Positions 1-6,759 of a stretch of DNA of 13,534 bases are shown piece after piece; position 1 is the stretch's first letter; every line of letters begins with the position of its first letter. This DNA is from Chitinophagaceae bacterium (GTDB taxonomy: Bacteria > Bacteroidota > Bacteroidia > Chitinophagales > Chitinophagaceae): the NCBI GenBank assembly GCA_025362915.1, contig JANYEU010000021.1, forward strand, positions 1-13,534, in the 5' to 3' direction. A program made the position numbers and the translations under genes. The notes below the pieces were generated by a model. The model had not been told where the DNA came from, did no database searches, and saw only the letters and a program-made list of their open reading frames with translations.

Positions 1-223
1 TAATAATTTAGCTTTAGGTCATATCTTCCCAGCTAGTCCTCGTGACTTTGGCTGCTAGTGCACGCCTGTGGCGTGTTGAGTTGCAAAATGTGAGATGAGT
101 ACAGTAAGCAAGCTTTTTATTGAAGCGAAACACACGCGAAATGCGTGGTGCAGCCATCGTAGATTGTAGCGAGTTTGGCGCAAACTAGCGGAAGCTGCAC
201 ATTATAAACTTGGCTATGAATAA
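1..223. other. Non-coding palindrome-rich leader region
   Basis: No convincing gene lies here. Several short perfect inverted repeats are visible: CACGCC/GGCGTG at 61-75 with a 3-base loop, CACGC/GCGTG at 133-147, and a nested structure in which GTGCAGC (148-154) pairs with GCTGCAC (194-200) around an inner hairpin AGTTTG/CAAACT (172-186, loop GCG). Such clusters resemble REP or MITE-like intergenic elements in Bacteroidota. The match is by appearance only; copy number elsewhere in the genome cannot be seen. Confidence 0.45.
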
Positions 224-311
224 AATAGCAGCAATATTGCAATCATCAACTTCGGTTATCGGCTGAGGGAACTCGAATTCCCCAACAACGCCAAGCCTTG
301 TTCGTTGGCAG
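224..311 (+). repeat. attC-like element upstream of the Rpn gene
   Basis: This stretch of about 88 bases ends in CAAGCCTTGTTCGTTGGCAG (292-311), which recurs at 1394-1413 with 17 of 20 identities. The GTTGGCA at 304-310 resembles the integron core GTTRRRY. Both elements also share the order TATTGCAA, then GGCTG.GGGA, then ACTCG. The length fits an attC recombination site. It is called by layout only; no integrase gene or attI site is in the window. Confidence 0.4.
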
Positions 312-356
312 AAATGCAAAGCGACAACCTGAAACTAAAACTTGAACAATTCCTAT

Positions 357-364
357 TAAATTTG
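357..364 (+). promoter_or_regulatory. Possible Bacteroidota -7 box before the Rpn gene
   Basis: TAAATTTG fits the Bacteroidota -7 consensus TAnnTTTG exactly. It sits only 4 bases before the ATG at 369, so a transcript from it would be nearly leaderless. No TTTG box was found at the expected -33 distance, so this may be chance in AT-rich sequence. Confidence 0.25.
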
Positions 365-368
365 CACC

Positions 369-1205
369 ATGAAATTTGTAGATATAACTAATGACATAGC
401 ATTCAGAAAAATATTTGGAAATGAAACCAAGAAAAAAGCTTTGATTTCGTTTCTCAACGCAGTCATTGATTTTCCTAAGAATGAGCGAATAATAGATGTT
501 GAAATCACCAATCCATACCAACTAGGCAAACTTAGTGGGGGGAAATCCACCATAGTTGACGTGAAGGCAAAGGACGAGAAAGGGAATATCTTCATTGTTG
601 AAATGCAAATTGCCGAATTTGACTTCTTTCATAAACGCATATTATATTACACTTCACAAAGCTATGTATCGCAAATTGACAAAGGCGTTGAGTACAACAG
701 GTTGAAACCTGTCTATTTCATTGGTATCCTTGAATTTGAAATCGGACAGAACCCAAACTATTTCAGTAGGCATAAAGTGCTGGACATCGAAACAAAGGAA
801 CAAGTGATAGAAGATGTCGAATTCAACTTTATTGAACTGCCCAAGTTCGACAAAACGATTGACCAACTGGAAACCAGCATAGACCAATGGACATATTTCA
901 TCAAGAATGCCGAAAACTTGACTTTGATACCCGAAAGCGTAAAGGACGAAGGTTTGAAGGAAGCCTACACGGAGGCAGACAAACAAAATTGGACAAAGCA
1001 AGAGTTGGAAGACTACGAACGGGCATCAATCAAGGAACGTGACGAAATAGGCAGGATTGAATTTGCAGAGAAGAAAGGTAAAATAAAAGGTAAAATAGAA
1101 GGTAAAATAGAAATAGCAAGACAAGCAAAATCAATGGGGCTTTCTATATCGGACATTACAAAATTGACAGGACTTACAAGCGAAGAAATTGAAAGACTCC
1201 AATAA
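369..1205 (+). CDS. Rpn family PD-(D/E)xK nuclease / putative transposase
   Basis: The 278-residue product matches the Rpn (recombination-promoting nuclease, PDDEXK_2) family. The N-terminus DITNDIAFRKIFG is the family's typical opening. The catalytic core is visible as D64 in IVDVKA and E78-x-Q80 in VEMQIAEF, followed by the conserved HKRILYY segment (88-94). Family members cut DNA and promote RecA-independent recombination; many occur in multiple copies per genome. The C-terminus carries a Lys/Gly/Ile repeat (about 236-248) and then a small helical segment ending SEEIERLQ, usual for Bacteroidota members. The length is full and there is no frameshift. The start at 369 is supported because the family motif begins within a few residues. 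The gene stands alone between attC-like repeats, which suggests it moved as a cassette-like unit. The family call is firm; the biological role here is unknown. Confidence 0.88.
   Translation: MKFVDITNDIAFRKIFGNETKKKALISFLNAVIDFPKNERIIDVEITNPYQLGKLSGGKSTIVDVKAKDEKGNIFIVEMQIAEFDFFHKRILYYTSQSYVSQIDKGVEYNRLKPVYFIGILEFEIGQNPNYFSRHKVLDIETKEQVIEDVEFNFIELPKFDKTIDQLETSIDQWTYFIKNAENLTLIPESVKDEGLKEAYTEADKQNWTKQELEDYERASIKERDEIGRIEFAEKKGKIKGKIEGKIEIARQAKSMGLSISDITKLTGLTSEEIERLQ
1077..1112 (+). repeat. 3 x 12-bp in-frame tandem repeat in the Rpn gene
   Basis: Three consecutive copies of GGTAAAATARAA occur at 1077-1088, 1089-1100 and 1101-1112. They encode the Gly-Lys-Ile-Lys/Glu repeat near the C-terminus. 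Because the unit is 12 bp, copy-number change would keep the frame, so this is a likely length-polymorphic site. Confidence 0.8.
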
Positions 1206-1413
1206 TGCACTTCTGCCAACATCAGTATTGCAAATATGGCTGCGGGACGGAACAAACTCGGCTTCAGCACTTTCTTTAAGCTTTAGTTTCGGCTGACCGA
1301 ACATCATTGGGATTCGGTTCATATATTTGGCTTTTGTAACAAGTATTAAGCTTTAGTTGTCGGCGGACGGAATGTTCTTGCTAGCCACATTCTCAAGCCC
1401 TGTTCGTTAGCTG
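1206..1413 (+). repeat. attC-like, possibly composite, element after the Rpn gene
   Basis: The stretch starts directly after the stop codon with TGCACTTCTGCCAAC (1206-1220), the reverse complement of 304-318 with one mismatch in 15. It ends with CAAGCCCTGTTCGTTAGCTG (1394-1413), the second copy of the direct repeat at 292-311. In between, a GGC-rich motif recurs near 1238, 1290 and 1361, twice preceded by AAGCTTTAG, and TTCGG/CCGAA forms a small hairpin near 1287-1300. In known integron cassettes the start of a cassette is complementary to the first core of its own attC, which is exactly this arrangement. At about 208 bases it is long for one attC and may be two fused or decayed sites. Confidence 0.42.
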
Positions 1414-1445
1414 CTACTTTACCGAGACACTCTACAACAGACAAA

Positions 1446-1979
1446 CTATTTTATCTTGACAACCACTTTTCCTTTTGCTCTTCCTGCTTCTACACAAGAC
1501 ATTGCTTCATTTGTTTCTGCAAACGGAAACACTTTATCTATAACTGAGCGAATGATCCCAGCTTCAATTAAAGTCGTAATTTCCGCTAACTGCTTTCCGT
1601 TGGGTTGCATAAACAGGAATGAGTAATATATCTGCAACTTTTTGGCTAATCTTTTAATTTTAAAACTCAATAATCGCATTACATTTTTTAACAACCAATT
1701 TAATCCAGCTTGGTTTGCATAATCAACGTCAGGCGGACCCGAAATAGAAATTGCTTTGCCATTTGGCTTTAATATTTTTATCGCTTTCTCCAATGTTTTA
1801 GTATCCTGACTATTCAACACCAAGTCATAATCTTTTAATATCGTTTCAAAATCTTGTGATTTATAATCAATAATTAAATCAGCACCGATATTTTTTACCA
1901 GATCATTATTTGCAGCACTTGTAGTGGTAGCTACATAAGCACCCAAATGTTTTGCCAACTGAATAGCAATGGTACCAAC
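1446..1979 (-). pseudogene. C-terminal fragment of an MDR-family NAD(P)H oxidoreductase
   Basis: The minus-strand reading encodes the C-terminal half of a medium-chain dehydrogenase/quinone-oxidoreductase type protein. It begins inside the Rossmann glycine motif (VGTIAIQLAKHLGA), continues through the cofactor-domain strands (NIGADLIIDY, LNSQDTKTLEKA, ILKPNGKAISI) and ends with the typical GRAKGKVVVKI tail. The N-terminal catalytic (GroES-like) domain, the first part of the glycine motif and any promoter are absent. Upstream of about 1979 the open frame continues to 2060, but those residues are only antisense to a T9SS sorting domain and look unrelated. The fragment has no stops or frameshifts, suggesting a recent break or an assembly join. 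A functional enzyme is very unlikely. Confidence 0.75.
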
Positions 1980-2297
1980 TACTACCGCTTGCAGAGTGTG
2001 GATAAAGATGGTAGTAGCAGCTATAGTAAAGTGGTAAGTGTAAACTTTAGTGACAAACAATCTTTCTCTATCATCCCTAACCCTGCAAAAGATTTTACAA
2101 CCATCAGTTTCAGTAAAACGGTGGACAAAGCAACCATTGCAGTTTACGACATTACAGGCAAGGCAGTCATTATGCAGTCACTAAGTGGGGCAAACGCTTA
2201 CAAACTAAATACCCAAACATTTACTAACGGTGTTTATATGATAAAAGTAAACACAACCACAGGTAGCTACAATGAAAAGCTGTTGATAAACAAATAG
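1968..2297 (+). pseudogene. Fragment: T9SS C-terminal sorting domain of a secreted protein
   Basis: About 109 residues form the tail of a large secreted protein. NGTNYYRLQSVDKDG (from 1968) is the usual end of a preceding beta-sandwich domain in Bacteroidota. It is followed by the type A sorting domain: FSIIPNPAKDFTTISF, then VYDITGKAVI, then FTNGVYMIKV and the terminal YNEKLLINK. This domain directs cargo through the type IX secretion system. The bulk of the protein, its signal peptide and its promoter are missing; the frame upstream of 1968 is antisense to the oxidoreductase fragment. The start shown is the first homologous-looking residue, not a real initiation codon. Confidence 0.75.
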
Positions 2298-2317
2298 TGG
2301 TTAGACTTGTACCTGCT

Positions 2318-2396
2318 CTTCGAGGCTTGTAGCCTCGAAGGTCTATTTTGTTGCTAAAAGCAACGGAGTATGCCTACGAAACTGCAAGTTTCGTAG
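2318..2396. repeat. Three consecutive perfect hairpins (REP-like)
   Basis: Hairpin 1: CTTCGAGGCT/AGCCTCGAAG (2318-2340, 10-bp stem, 3-base loop). Hairpin 2: GTTGCT/AGCAAC (2350-2364, 6-bp stem, loop AAA). Hairpin 3: CTACGAAACT/AGTTTCGTAG (2374-2396, 10-bp stem, loop GCA). Stems with 3-base loops this regular suggest REP-like sequences mobilised by a tyrosine (RAYT/IS200-type) transposase, or a structured RNA. No T-run follows the stems, so ordinary terminators are unlikely, although the first lies 20 bases after the T9SS fragment. Confidence 0.65.
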
Positions 2397-2486
2397 AGCC
2401 TCCAGCTAGTTTGTGGTTTATTATAAAATGGAGGATAGCTATAATGGATAAAAAAACATCGTCTTATTACCCATCTCTTTTAGAGT

Positions 2487-2580
2487 GTATAAATAATTTT
2501 CGCAGGTATGAATCCCTATAAGGGCTTTGAGCCCGTACAGGGTTAGCTATGGAATTAATTATAGCGAAAATTATTTATAC
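2487..2580. repeat. 94-bp inverted-repeat element with nested hairpins
   Basis: Outer arms GTATAAATAATTTTCGC (2487-2503) and its exact reverse complement (2564-2580) give a perfect 17-bp stem. Inside, CCCT (2514-2517) pairs with AGGG (2539-2542) and GGGCT (2522-2526) pairs with AGCCC (2530-2534); a further CTAT/ATAG pair lies at 2547-2564. The size, perfect ends and lack of coding capacity fit a small MITE or REP/BIME-type element. It lies directly upstream of the deformylase promoter and could also act as a regulatory or terminator structure. Confidence 0.65.
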
Positions 2581-2623
2581 GCCCTCTCTTTAATTATCCT
2601 ACAATCCTTTCCAAGGCTTATCT

Positions 2624-2631
2624 TATATTTG
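2624..2631 (+). promoter_or_regulatory. Putative -7 promoter box for the deformylase pair
   Basis: TATATTTG matches the Bacteroidota TAnnTTTG box. It ends 31 bases before the ATG at 2663, giving a short leader of roughly 25 bases. A matching TTTG -33 box is not evident, so the promoter is weakly supported. Confidence 0.4.
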
Positions 2632-2662
2632 CAGCCTTTATTAATATTTTCTACTCATTTAT

Positions 2663-3241
2663 ATGACTTTACCCATTGTAGCTTTCGGAAATCCTGTACT
2701 GCGTAAACATGCCAAAGACATTACCCCCGATTACCCAGATTTGAAAAAGTTTATTGATGACATGTGGGAAACCATGTATAGCAGCAAAGGCGTAGGGCTT
2801 GCAGCACCGCAGGTAAATAAGGCAATCAGGCTTTTTGTGATGGATAGCAAACAGATATTTGAAAATCAGGACGATGAAGATAGGGGCAAATACGATGATG
2901 AACCGGGCATCAGAAAGGTGTTCATCAATCCTGAGATAATAGAACTTTCGGGTAATGAATGGGCTTATAACGAAGGCTGCCTGTCTATCCCTAAAATACG
3001 GGAAGATGTGTACAGGCCAGAAGCGGTATTGATAGAATACCTGGATTCTACCTTTACCTTACGAAAGGAGCTATATACCGGACTTACATCCCGCATCATC
3101 CAACACGAATACGATCATCTGGAAGGGAAATTATTTATAGATTACCTGAAACCATTACGTAAGAAGATGCTGCAAGGCAAAATAAACGATATCAGTAAAG
3201 GAAAGGTGAAGGTTGATTACAAAATGAGCTTCTCCAAATAA
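2663..3241 (+). CDS. def: Peptide deformylase
   Basis: The 192-residue protein removes the formyl group from the N-terminal methionine of nascent proteins, a metal-dependent cytoplasmic hydrolase acting at the ribosome. All three signature motifs are present: GVGLAAPQ (43-50), EGCLS (104-108, metal ligand Cys106) and HEYDH (148-152, metal ligands His148 and His152, catalytic Glu149). An acidic insert around 66-80 (ENQDDEDRGKYDDE) lies between motifs 1 and 2, as is common in Bacteroidota members. The length is normal. The stop codon overlaps the next start (TAATG at 3239-3243), implying translational coupling with the downstream exported protein. The gene is probably transcribed from the box near 2624. 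Confidence 0.96.
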   Translation: MTLPIVAFGNPVLRKHAKDITPDYPDLKKFIDDMWETMYSSKGVGLAAPQVNKAIRLFVMDSKQIFENQDDEDRGKYDDEPGIRKVFINPEIIELSGNEWAYNEGCLSIPKIREDVYRPEAVLIEYLDSTFTLRKELYTGLTSRIIQHEYDHLEGKLFIDYLKPLRKKMLQGKINDISKGKVKVDYKMSFSK

Positions 3242-4170
3242 TGAAAAACATACTCCTTCTCATTTGTCTATCTTGTTTTAAACTGGTGTTGGCACAGGAT
3301 ACAACAATTGTTTTTGAGAATAGAAGGATGACTTTGCCAGAAGTTATCATACGGAATAATCTTGATTATCGCAAACTGATCAAACAGATAAAAGAGGATA
3401 CCACCTTTTATAAAGCCTTTAAAAATCTGCGCATACTGAATTATAGTTCTTATAACGACATCCAAATGCTGGATAAGAAAGGAACTAGGCAAGCATCCTT
3501 ATTTAGTAAAACCCAACAGATGCGTGCCAATGGCTGCCGCACTATGAAGGTATTGCAGGAAGAAACCACCGGCGACTTTTATACCAAAGAACACGATTAT
3601 AATTACTTTACGGGCAAACTATACGCGGCATTGTTCTTTACAGATGGAAAGGTTTGTGGAGAGACAAACATTGTAGGCAATGCCGCACTAACTACAGAAA
3701 ACAAAACGGGACTGGATAAGCACAAGCAGCAATTGAAGATGCTATTCTTTAATCCGGGTAAACGTATTCCTGGTATTCCCTTTATTGGTAACAAATTAGA
3801 TTTGTACGATGGTCATGCACATACTCTGTACGATTACAGGCTGGATAAGGATGAATATAATGGTAGGAGCTGTTATGTGTTTTCGATAACACCAAAAGAT
3901 GATTTGGGTCCCTTGCGGGATGATGTGGTGGTGGATGGAATGACTACCTGGTTTGATGAGAAGAGCCTGGAAGTGCTGCGCCGCAATTATTCATTGAGTT
4001 TCAGGGCGGGATTATATGATTTTGATGTGAGTATGGAAGTGGAAATGACCCATTATAATGATATACTGGTGCCTAAAGTACTGCGGTATAAAGGCAACTG
4101 GGACATCATCCTTAAAAAACGTGAGAGGGGCGTATTTACGGCTACGCTGTTTGGGTTTTCAAGGGAGTGA
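3241..4170 (+). CDS. Exported protein of unknown function
   Basis: The 309-residue product has a clear signal peptide (hydrophobic 4-18, likely cut before Gln19 in LVLAQD) with no lipobox cysteine at the cut, so it is probably periplasmic. No catalytic motif is recognised. The N-terminal mature part (about 40-75: YRKLIKQIKEDTTFYKAFKN then LRILNYSSYN) resembles segments of Bacteroidota envelope proteins that carry repeated helix-plus-strand units. The C-terminal part (about 235-305) alternates strands (TTWFDEKSLEVLRRNY, VEMTHYNDILVPKVLRYKG) in a way that recalls LolA/LolB-like lipid-binding folds, but this is only a resemblance. Its start overlaps the deformylase stop by one base, so the two are co-translated. 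It converges on the lipoprotein gene with 27 bases between stops and no clear terminator. Confidence 0.85.
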   Translation: MKNILLLICLSCFKLVLAQDTTIVFENRRMTLPEVIIRNNLDYRKLIKQIKEDTTFYKAFKNLRILNYSSYNDIQMLDKKGTRQASLFSKTQQMRANGCRTMKVLQEETTGDFYTKEHDYNYFTGKLYAALFFTDGKVCGETNIVGNAALTTENKTGLDKHKQQLKMLFFNPGKRIPGIPFIGNKLDLYDGHAHTLYDYRLDKDEYNGRSCYVFSITPKDDLGPLRDDVVVDGMTTWFDEKSLEVLRRNYSLSFRAGLYDFDVSMEVEMTHYNDILVPKVLRYKGNWDIILKKRERGVFTATLFGFSRE

Positions 4171-4197
4171 TAACAGAGAACAAAACCGCAAATCGGA

Positions 4198-5214
4198 TTA
4201 TAAATCTCTCAGGAAATCGTTTAATGATTGTTTATCTATCTTATTAGGTATAATAGTGAAAGGCTTGCTATCCTTTACTGTTAAAGAACTATCACCTAAA
4301 TAATAAGTGCCTCTTATTTTTGATATGGAAACTATTGTAACCTTGGCGTTGACTGGTATGTCGGCAATTCCATAACTTTTTCCCAATGAATTTGCTTTTA
4401 GCCTGACTACTGTTTTGTAATTATCAAAAACTGCATATACCAATGTATTCTCGTTGGTATATCTAAGGGGAAGAAATACATTTAATCTTGTTTTGGGCAG
4501 CGAGTTGTTTTTATCTAAATAATAGGCGCAACCAAACATCCTTGTTCTGTTGGTAGAAATTTGGTAACCAACTGTCTTTCTTTGAGTGTCTCTGTAGGGT
4601 AATACATAGCCATATATATTAAAACCTATATTGGTGAACCATGCAGAATCCTTACTATTTGAAGTAATGGGTTGAAATGAAACGTAATTCATCATTTGAT
4701 TTGTACTAGCTGCCTTAACCCTAACTTGTATCGGCGGGGAAAACGGATTCCAGAATACTTCCTTTCCGTTATACTTTAATTTAATATTTATGAAAGCTCC
4801 GATGGCAAGCAAATAGTTATTATTGTTGCTGATACTAACTGTTGATGCATGAAACCTTATCAAATCCCCTTTTGTAGCTAATATTCTTATTTCTGCTTTT
4901 ATCTTGGTAGATTTCCTTATCGTTGTAGAGGGGTCGTTGGCGTTGGTCATACATCCCCCAACCGGAAAATTAATCATTATGCTATCACCAAGGGAAATGC
5001 CATTGGCATTGTCATGGTCTGATGCACAGTTGAAACTATCAACCACCAAAGGTTTATCGAGGCTATCGATAATTTTAGGAATCGTATCAACTGCAGCCCA
5101 AGTGGTATCATCCACAGGACCAAGTACCACTGTCTCAATCGGAGACTTGGTGCAGCCTTGCATGAATAGCATCATGCAAAAACCCAATAATACTGTGAAT
5201 AATATTCCTTTCAT
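4198..5214 (-). CDS. Putative outer-membrane lipoprotein, unknown function
   Basis: The 338-residue product starts with a hydrophobic stretch ending in MQGC, where Cys21 is the likely lipidated residue; the following TKSP gives no acidic residue at +2. The mature part is rich in Ser, Thr and Asn with alternating hydrophobic strands, suggesting a beta-rich fold, and contains Cys63, Cys88 and Cys229. No known enzymatic motif is visible. It is the last gene of a minus-strand series behind the ECF sigma factor and TM-barrel protein, 24 bases after the latter's stop, so co-expression is likely. A role at the outer membrane within the same sigma-controlled system is inferred from position only. Confidence 0.8.
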   Translation of the reverse strand: MKGILFTVLLGFCMMLFMQGCTKSPIETVVLGPVDDTTWAAVDTIPKIIDSLDKPLVVDSFNCASDHDNANGISLGDSIMINFPVGGCMTNANDPSTTIRKSTKIKAEIRILATKGDLIRFHASTVSISNNNNYLLAIGAFINIKLKYNGKEVFWNPFSPPIQVRVKAASTNQMMNYVSFQPITSNSKDSAWFTNIGFNIYGYVLPYRDTQRKTVGYQISTNRTRMFGCAYYLDKNNSLPKTRLNVFLPLRYTNENTLVYAVFDNYKTVVRLKANSLGKSYGIADIPVNAKVTIVSISKIRGTYYLGDSSLTVKDSKPFTIIPNKIDKQSLNDFLRDL

Positions 5215-5238
5215 AATTATATAGATGCCTCTAGTGTA

Positions 5239-6759
5239 TTATTTGATGCTTTTAGTTGGTATTCTGTACCTGATTCCGCAGTTGATACCCGCAGAATTGA
5301 ACCGTTGATCATACCCAATTGCCGAAGTGCTGTTGTTTCCTAATGCATACCTGTAATATGGCTCGGCAAAAACATCCATACCTTTTCCTATGTTGTATAA
5401 TAAGCTCAAACTGCCATAAATACTACAGTTTGCATTGCTCCTAAAGAAGCCAGATGATTGTTTTACACTTAATGGAACAATAGCGTAAGAGTTATCCAAA
5501 GTCTGTCCTTCGTAGTAGGTGGCAAGATTTAATATGATACCGCCATTAACAGCCACATGCCATTTGTTATTGCCTTTTTCCCAACTGGCAATCAATGGGA
5601 TTTCTATGCTCTTGTAAGTGTTAAAAACAGTTCTCAATGTATAGCCACCTACTTGTTGGATAGTAGAAGTGTCATTTTGATAAACTGTTGCACCAGAATT
5701 ATCTGTATAAGACCGAACACTGACAACTGTTATATTCTTAACATCATTTTGCTTGATATACCTGAATCTTTCTGTTGATTCCTTGAATTGTACACCACTT
5801 TTAATTGAAAAGTTATTGCTAATACTCTTACTTATCCTAAAGCCAGCAGTGTAACCACCAATAGATTTATTTGAACTATCCTGAGAATGCAAATAGCTTG
5901 CACTAACTCCGTTGGCACTAACCTGTTTCATATCGTAATCTGGTGATGCGTAAAATTCCACAGACCAACCTTTGTTTTTAATGTTAGGTAAATGTATGGT
6001 TGTAGATGTGTTGTTAGCAGATTGAAGTGTTTTGTTGACTGTCTTTGAGTCTGCTAAATCAGATTCAGATAAAACGATATTTCCTTTCACAAAGAAGTGC
6101 GTAAGGCTATTATCCATTGCATCATTAGCCATGGTTGTTTCTTTTGCAACTGGCGATAAAGGAAGCTGGGTAGCTCTCTTTTCTTCAGTTTGCAAGCTGG
6201 ATACTTTGTCTGTAATTGCCGTTGAAGTATTATTAACTGATTTAGGTGCTTCCTCACCCATCCTATTTACTGCAACAGGGTTGGCAAGTTCTTTTTTCTC
6301 TACCTTACTGTAGTGGTTATAATTATCAGTCGTTTCTATCGCAACACTGCTATTCTTTTGTATAGTACTTTCCTTCTTGGCAACAGCAGAAATCAAATGC
6401 TTTTCATCTGCCCGTTTATCATCACTATTTGAGGTATGTGTTACTGCTTTTGTGCTTATACCTTCAGTAGGCTGATCAGGTTTAAGTATTGTATTTGTTA
6501 CAGTGTTATTTGTTTTATTAATCTTATAATTATTATCAGCAACCGAATTGTTTTTTTTTGTTGCCCAATAGCCAGAGGTTAGTAAAGCACCCACTACCAA
6601 CCCTATTACCGCCGATTGCAAATAACCATTCTTCCAGAAGGGGAGGGGCTTCTTCTTCTCTTTATCCGCTACAATCTTTTCCCACAAACCCTGTGGCACA
6701 GAGCTTTCATAATCGTGTAGCTTATCTTTTACATAATTGTCGAATAAATTTTCGTTCAT
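5239..6759 (-). CDS. Single-TM protein with barrel-like C-terminus, sigma-linked
   Basis: The roughly 506-residue protein has four zones. The first 46 residues are cytoplasmic-like, with NYVKDKLHDYESSVPQGLWEKI typical of Bacteroidota proteins encoded next to ECF sigma factors. A single TM helix follows (about 46-65, LQSAVIGLVVGALLTSGYWA). Then comes a long Ser/Thr/Asn/Lys-rich, low-complexity linker (about 68-255). The C-terminal 240 residues are strand-rich with spaced aromatics (VEFYASPDYDMKQ, GGYTAGFRIS, FSIKSGVQF, VFAEPYYRYALG, GINCGIRYRI), like a PorT-type outer-membrane barrel. There is no cleavable signal peptide. An anti-sigma-like sensor role is inferred. A GTG at 6762 precedes the ATG at 6759; the ATG is preferred because it overlaps the sigma stop as TGATG. 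Confidence 0.78.
   Translation of the reverse strand: MNENLFDNYVKDKLHDYESSVPQGLWEKIVADKEKKKPLPFWKNGYLQSAVIGLVVGALLTSGYWATKKNNSVADNNYKINKTNNTVTNTILKPDQPTEGISTKAVTHTSNSDDKRADEKHLISAVAKKESTIQKNSSVAIETTDNYNHYSKVEKKELANPVAVNRMGEEAPKSVNNTSTAITDKVSSLQTEEKRATQLPLSPVAKETTMANDAMDNSLTHFFVKGNIVLSESDLADSKTVNKTLQSANNTSTTIHLPNIKNKGWSVEFYASPDYDMKQVSANGVSASYLHSQDSSNKSIGGYTAGFRISKSISNNFSIKSGVQFKESTERFRYIKQNDVKNITVVSVRSYTDNSGATVYQNDTSTIQQVGGYTLRTVFNTYKSIEIPLIASWEKGNNKWHVAVNGGIILNLATYYEGQTLDNSYAIVPLSVKQSSGFFRSNANCSIYGSLSLLYNIGKGMDVFAEPYYRYALGNNSTSAIGYDQRFNSAGINCGIRYRIPTKSIK

Larger units (their letters stand above)
2298..2662. other. Intergenic region with a hairpin cluster
   Basis: These 365 bases hold no convincing gene. 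They contain three compact perfect hairpins (2318-2396), one large multi-branched inverted repeat (2487-2580) and, at the right end, a promoter-like box for the deformylase gene. The rest is AT-rich with no other recognisable element. Confidence 0.6.

Noticed and set aside
246..595. Minus-strand frames overlapping the start of the Rpn gene
   Set aside because: They are shadows of the Rpn coding region and the upstream repeat, with no recognisable domains.
1980..2060. N-terminal extension of the oxidoreductase frame
   Set aside because: The residues are antisense to the T9SS tail and do not continue the glycine-rich cofactor motif, so they were not counted as gene sequence.
4171..4197. Shared bidirectional terminator between the convergent genes
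   Set aside because: The 27-base gap contains no inverted repeat or T-run.
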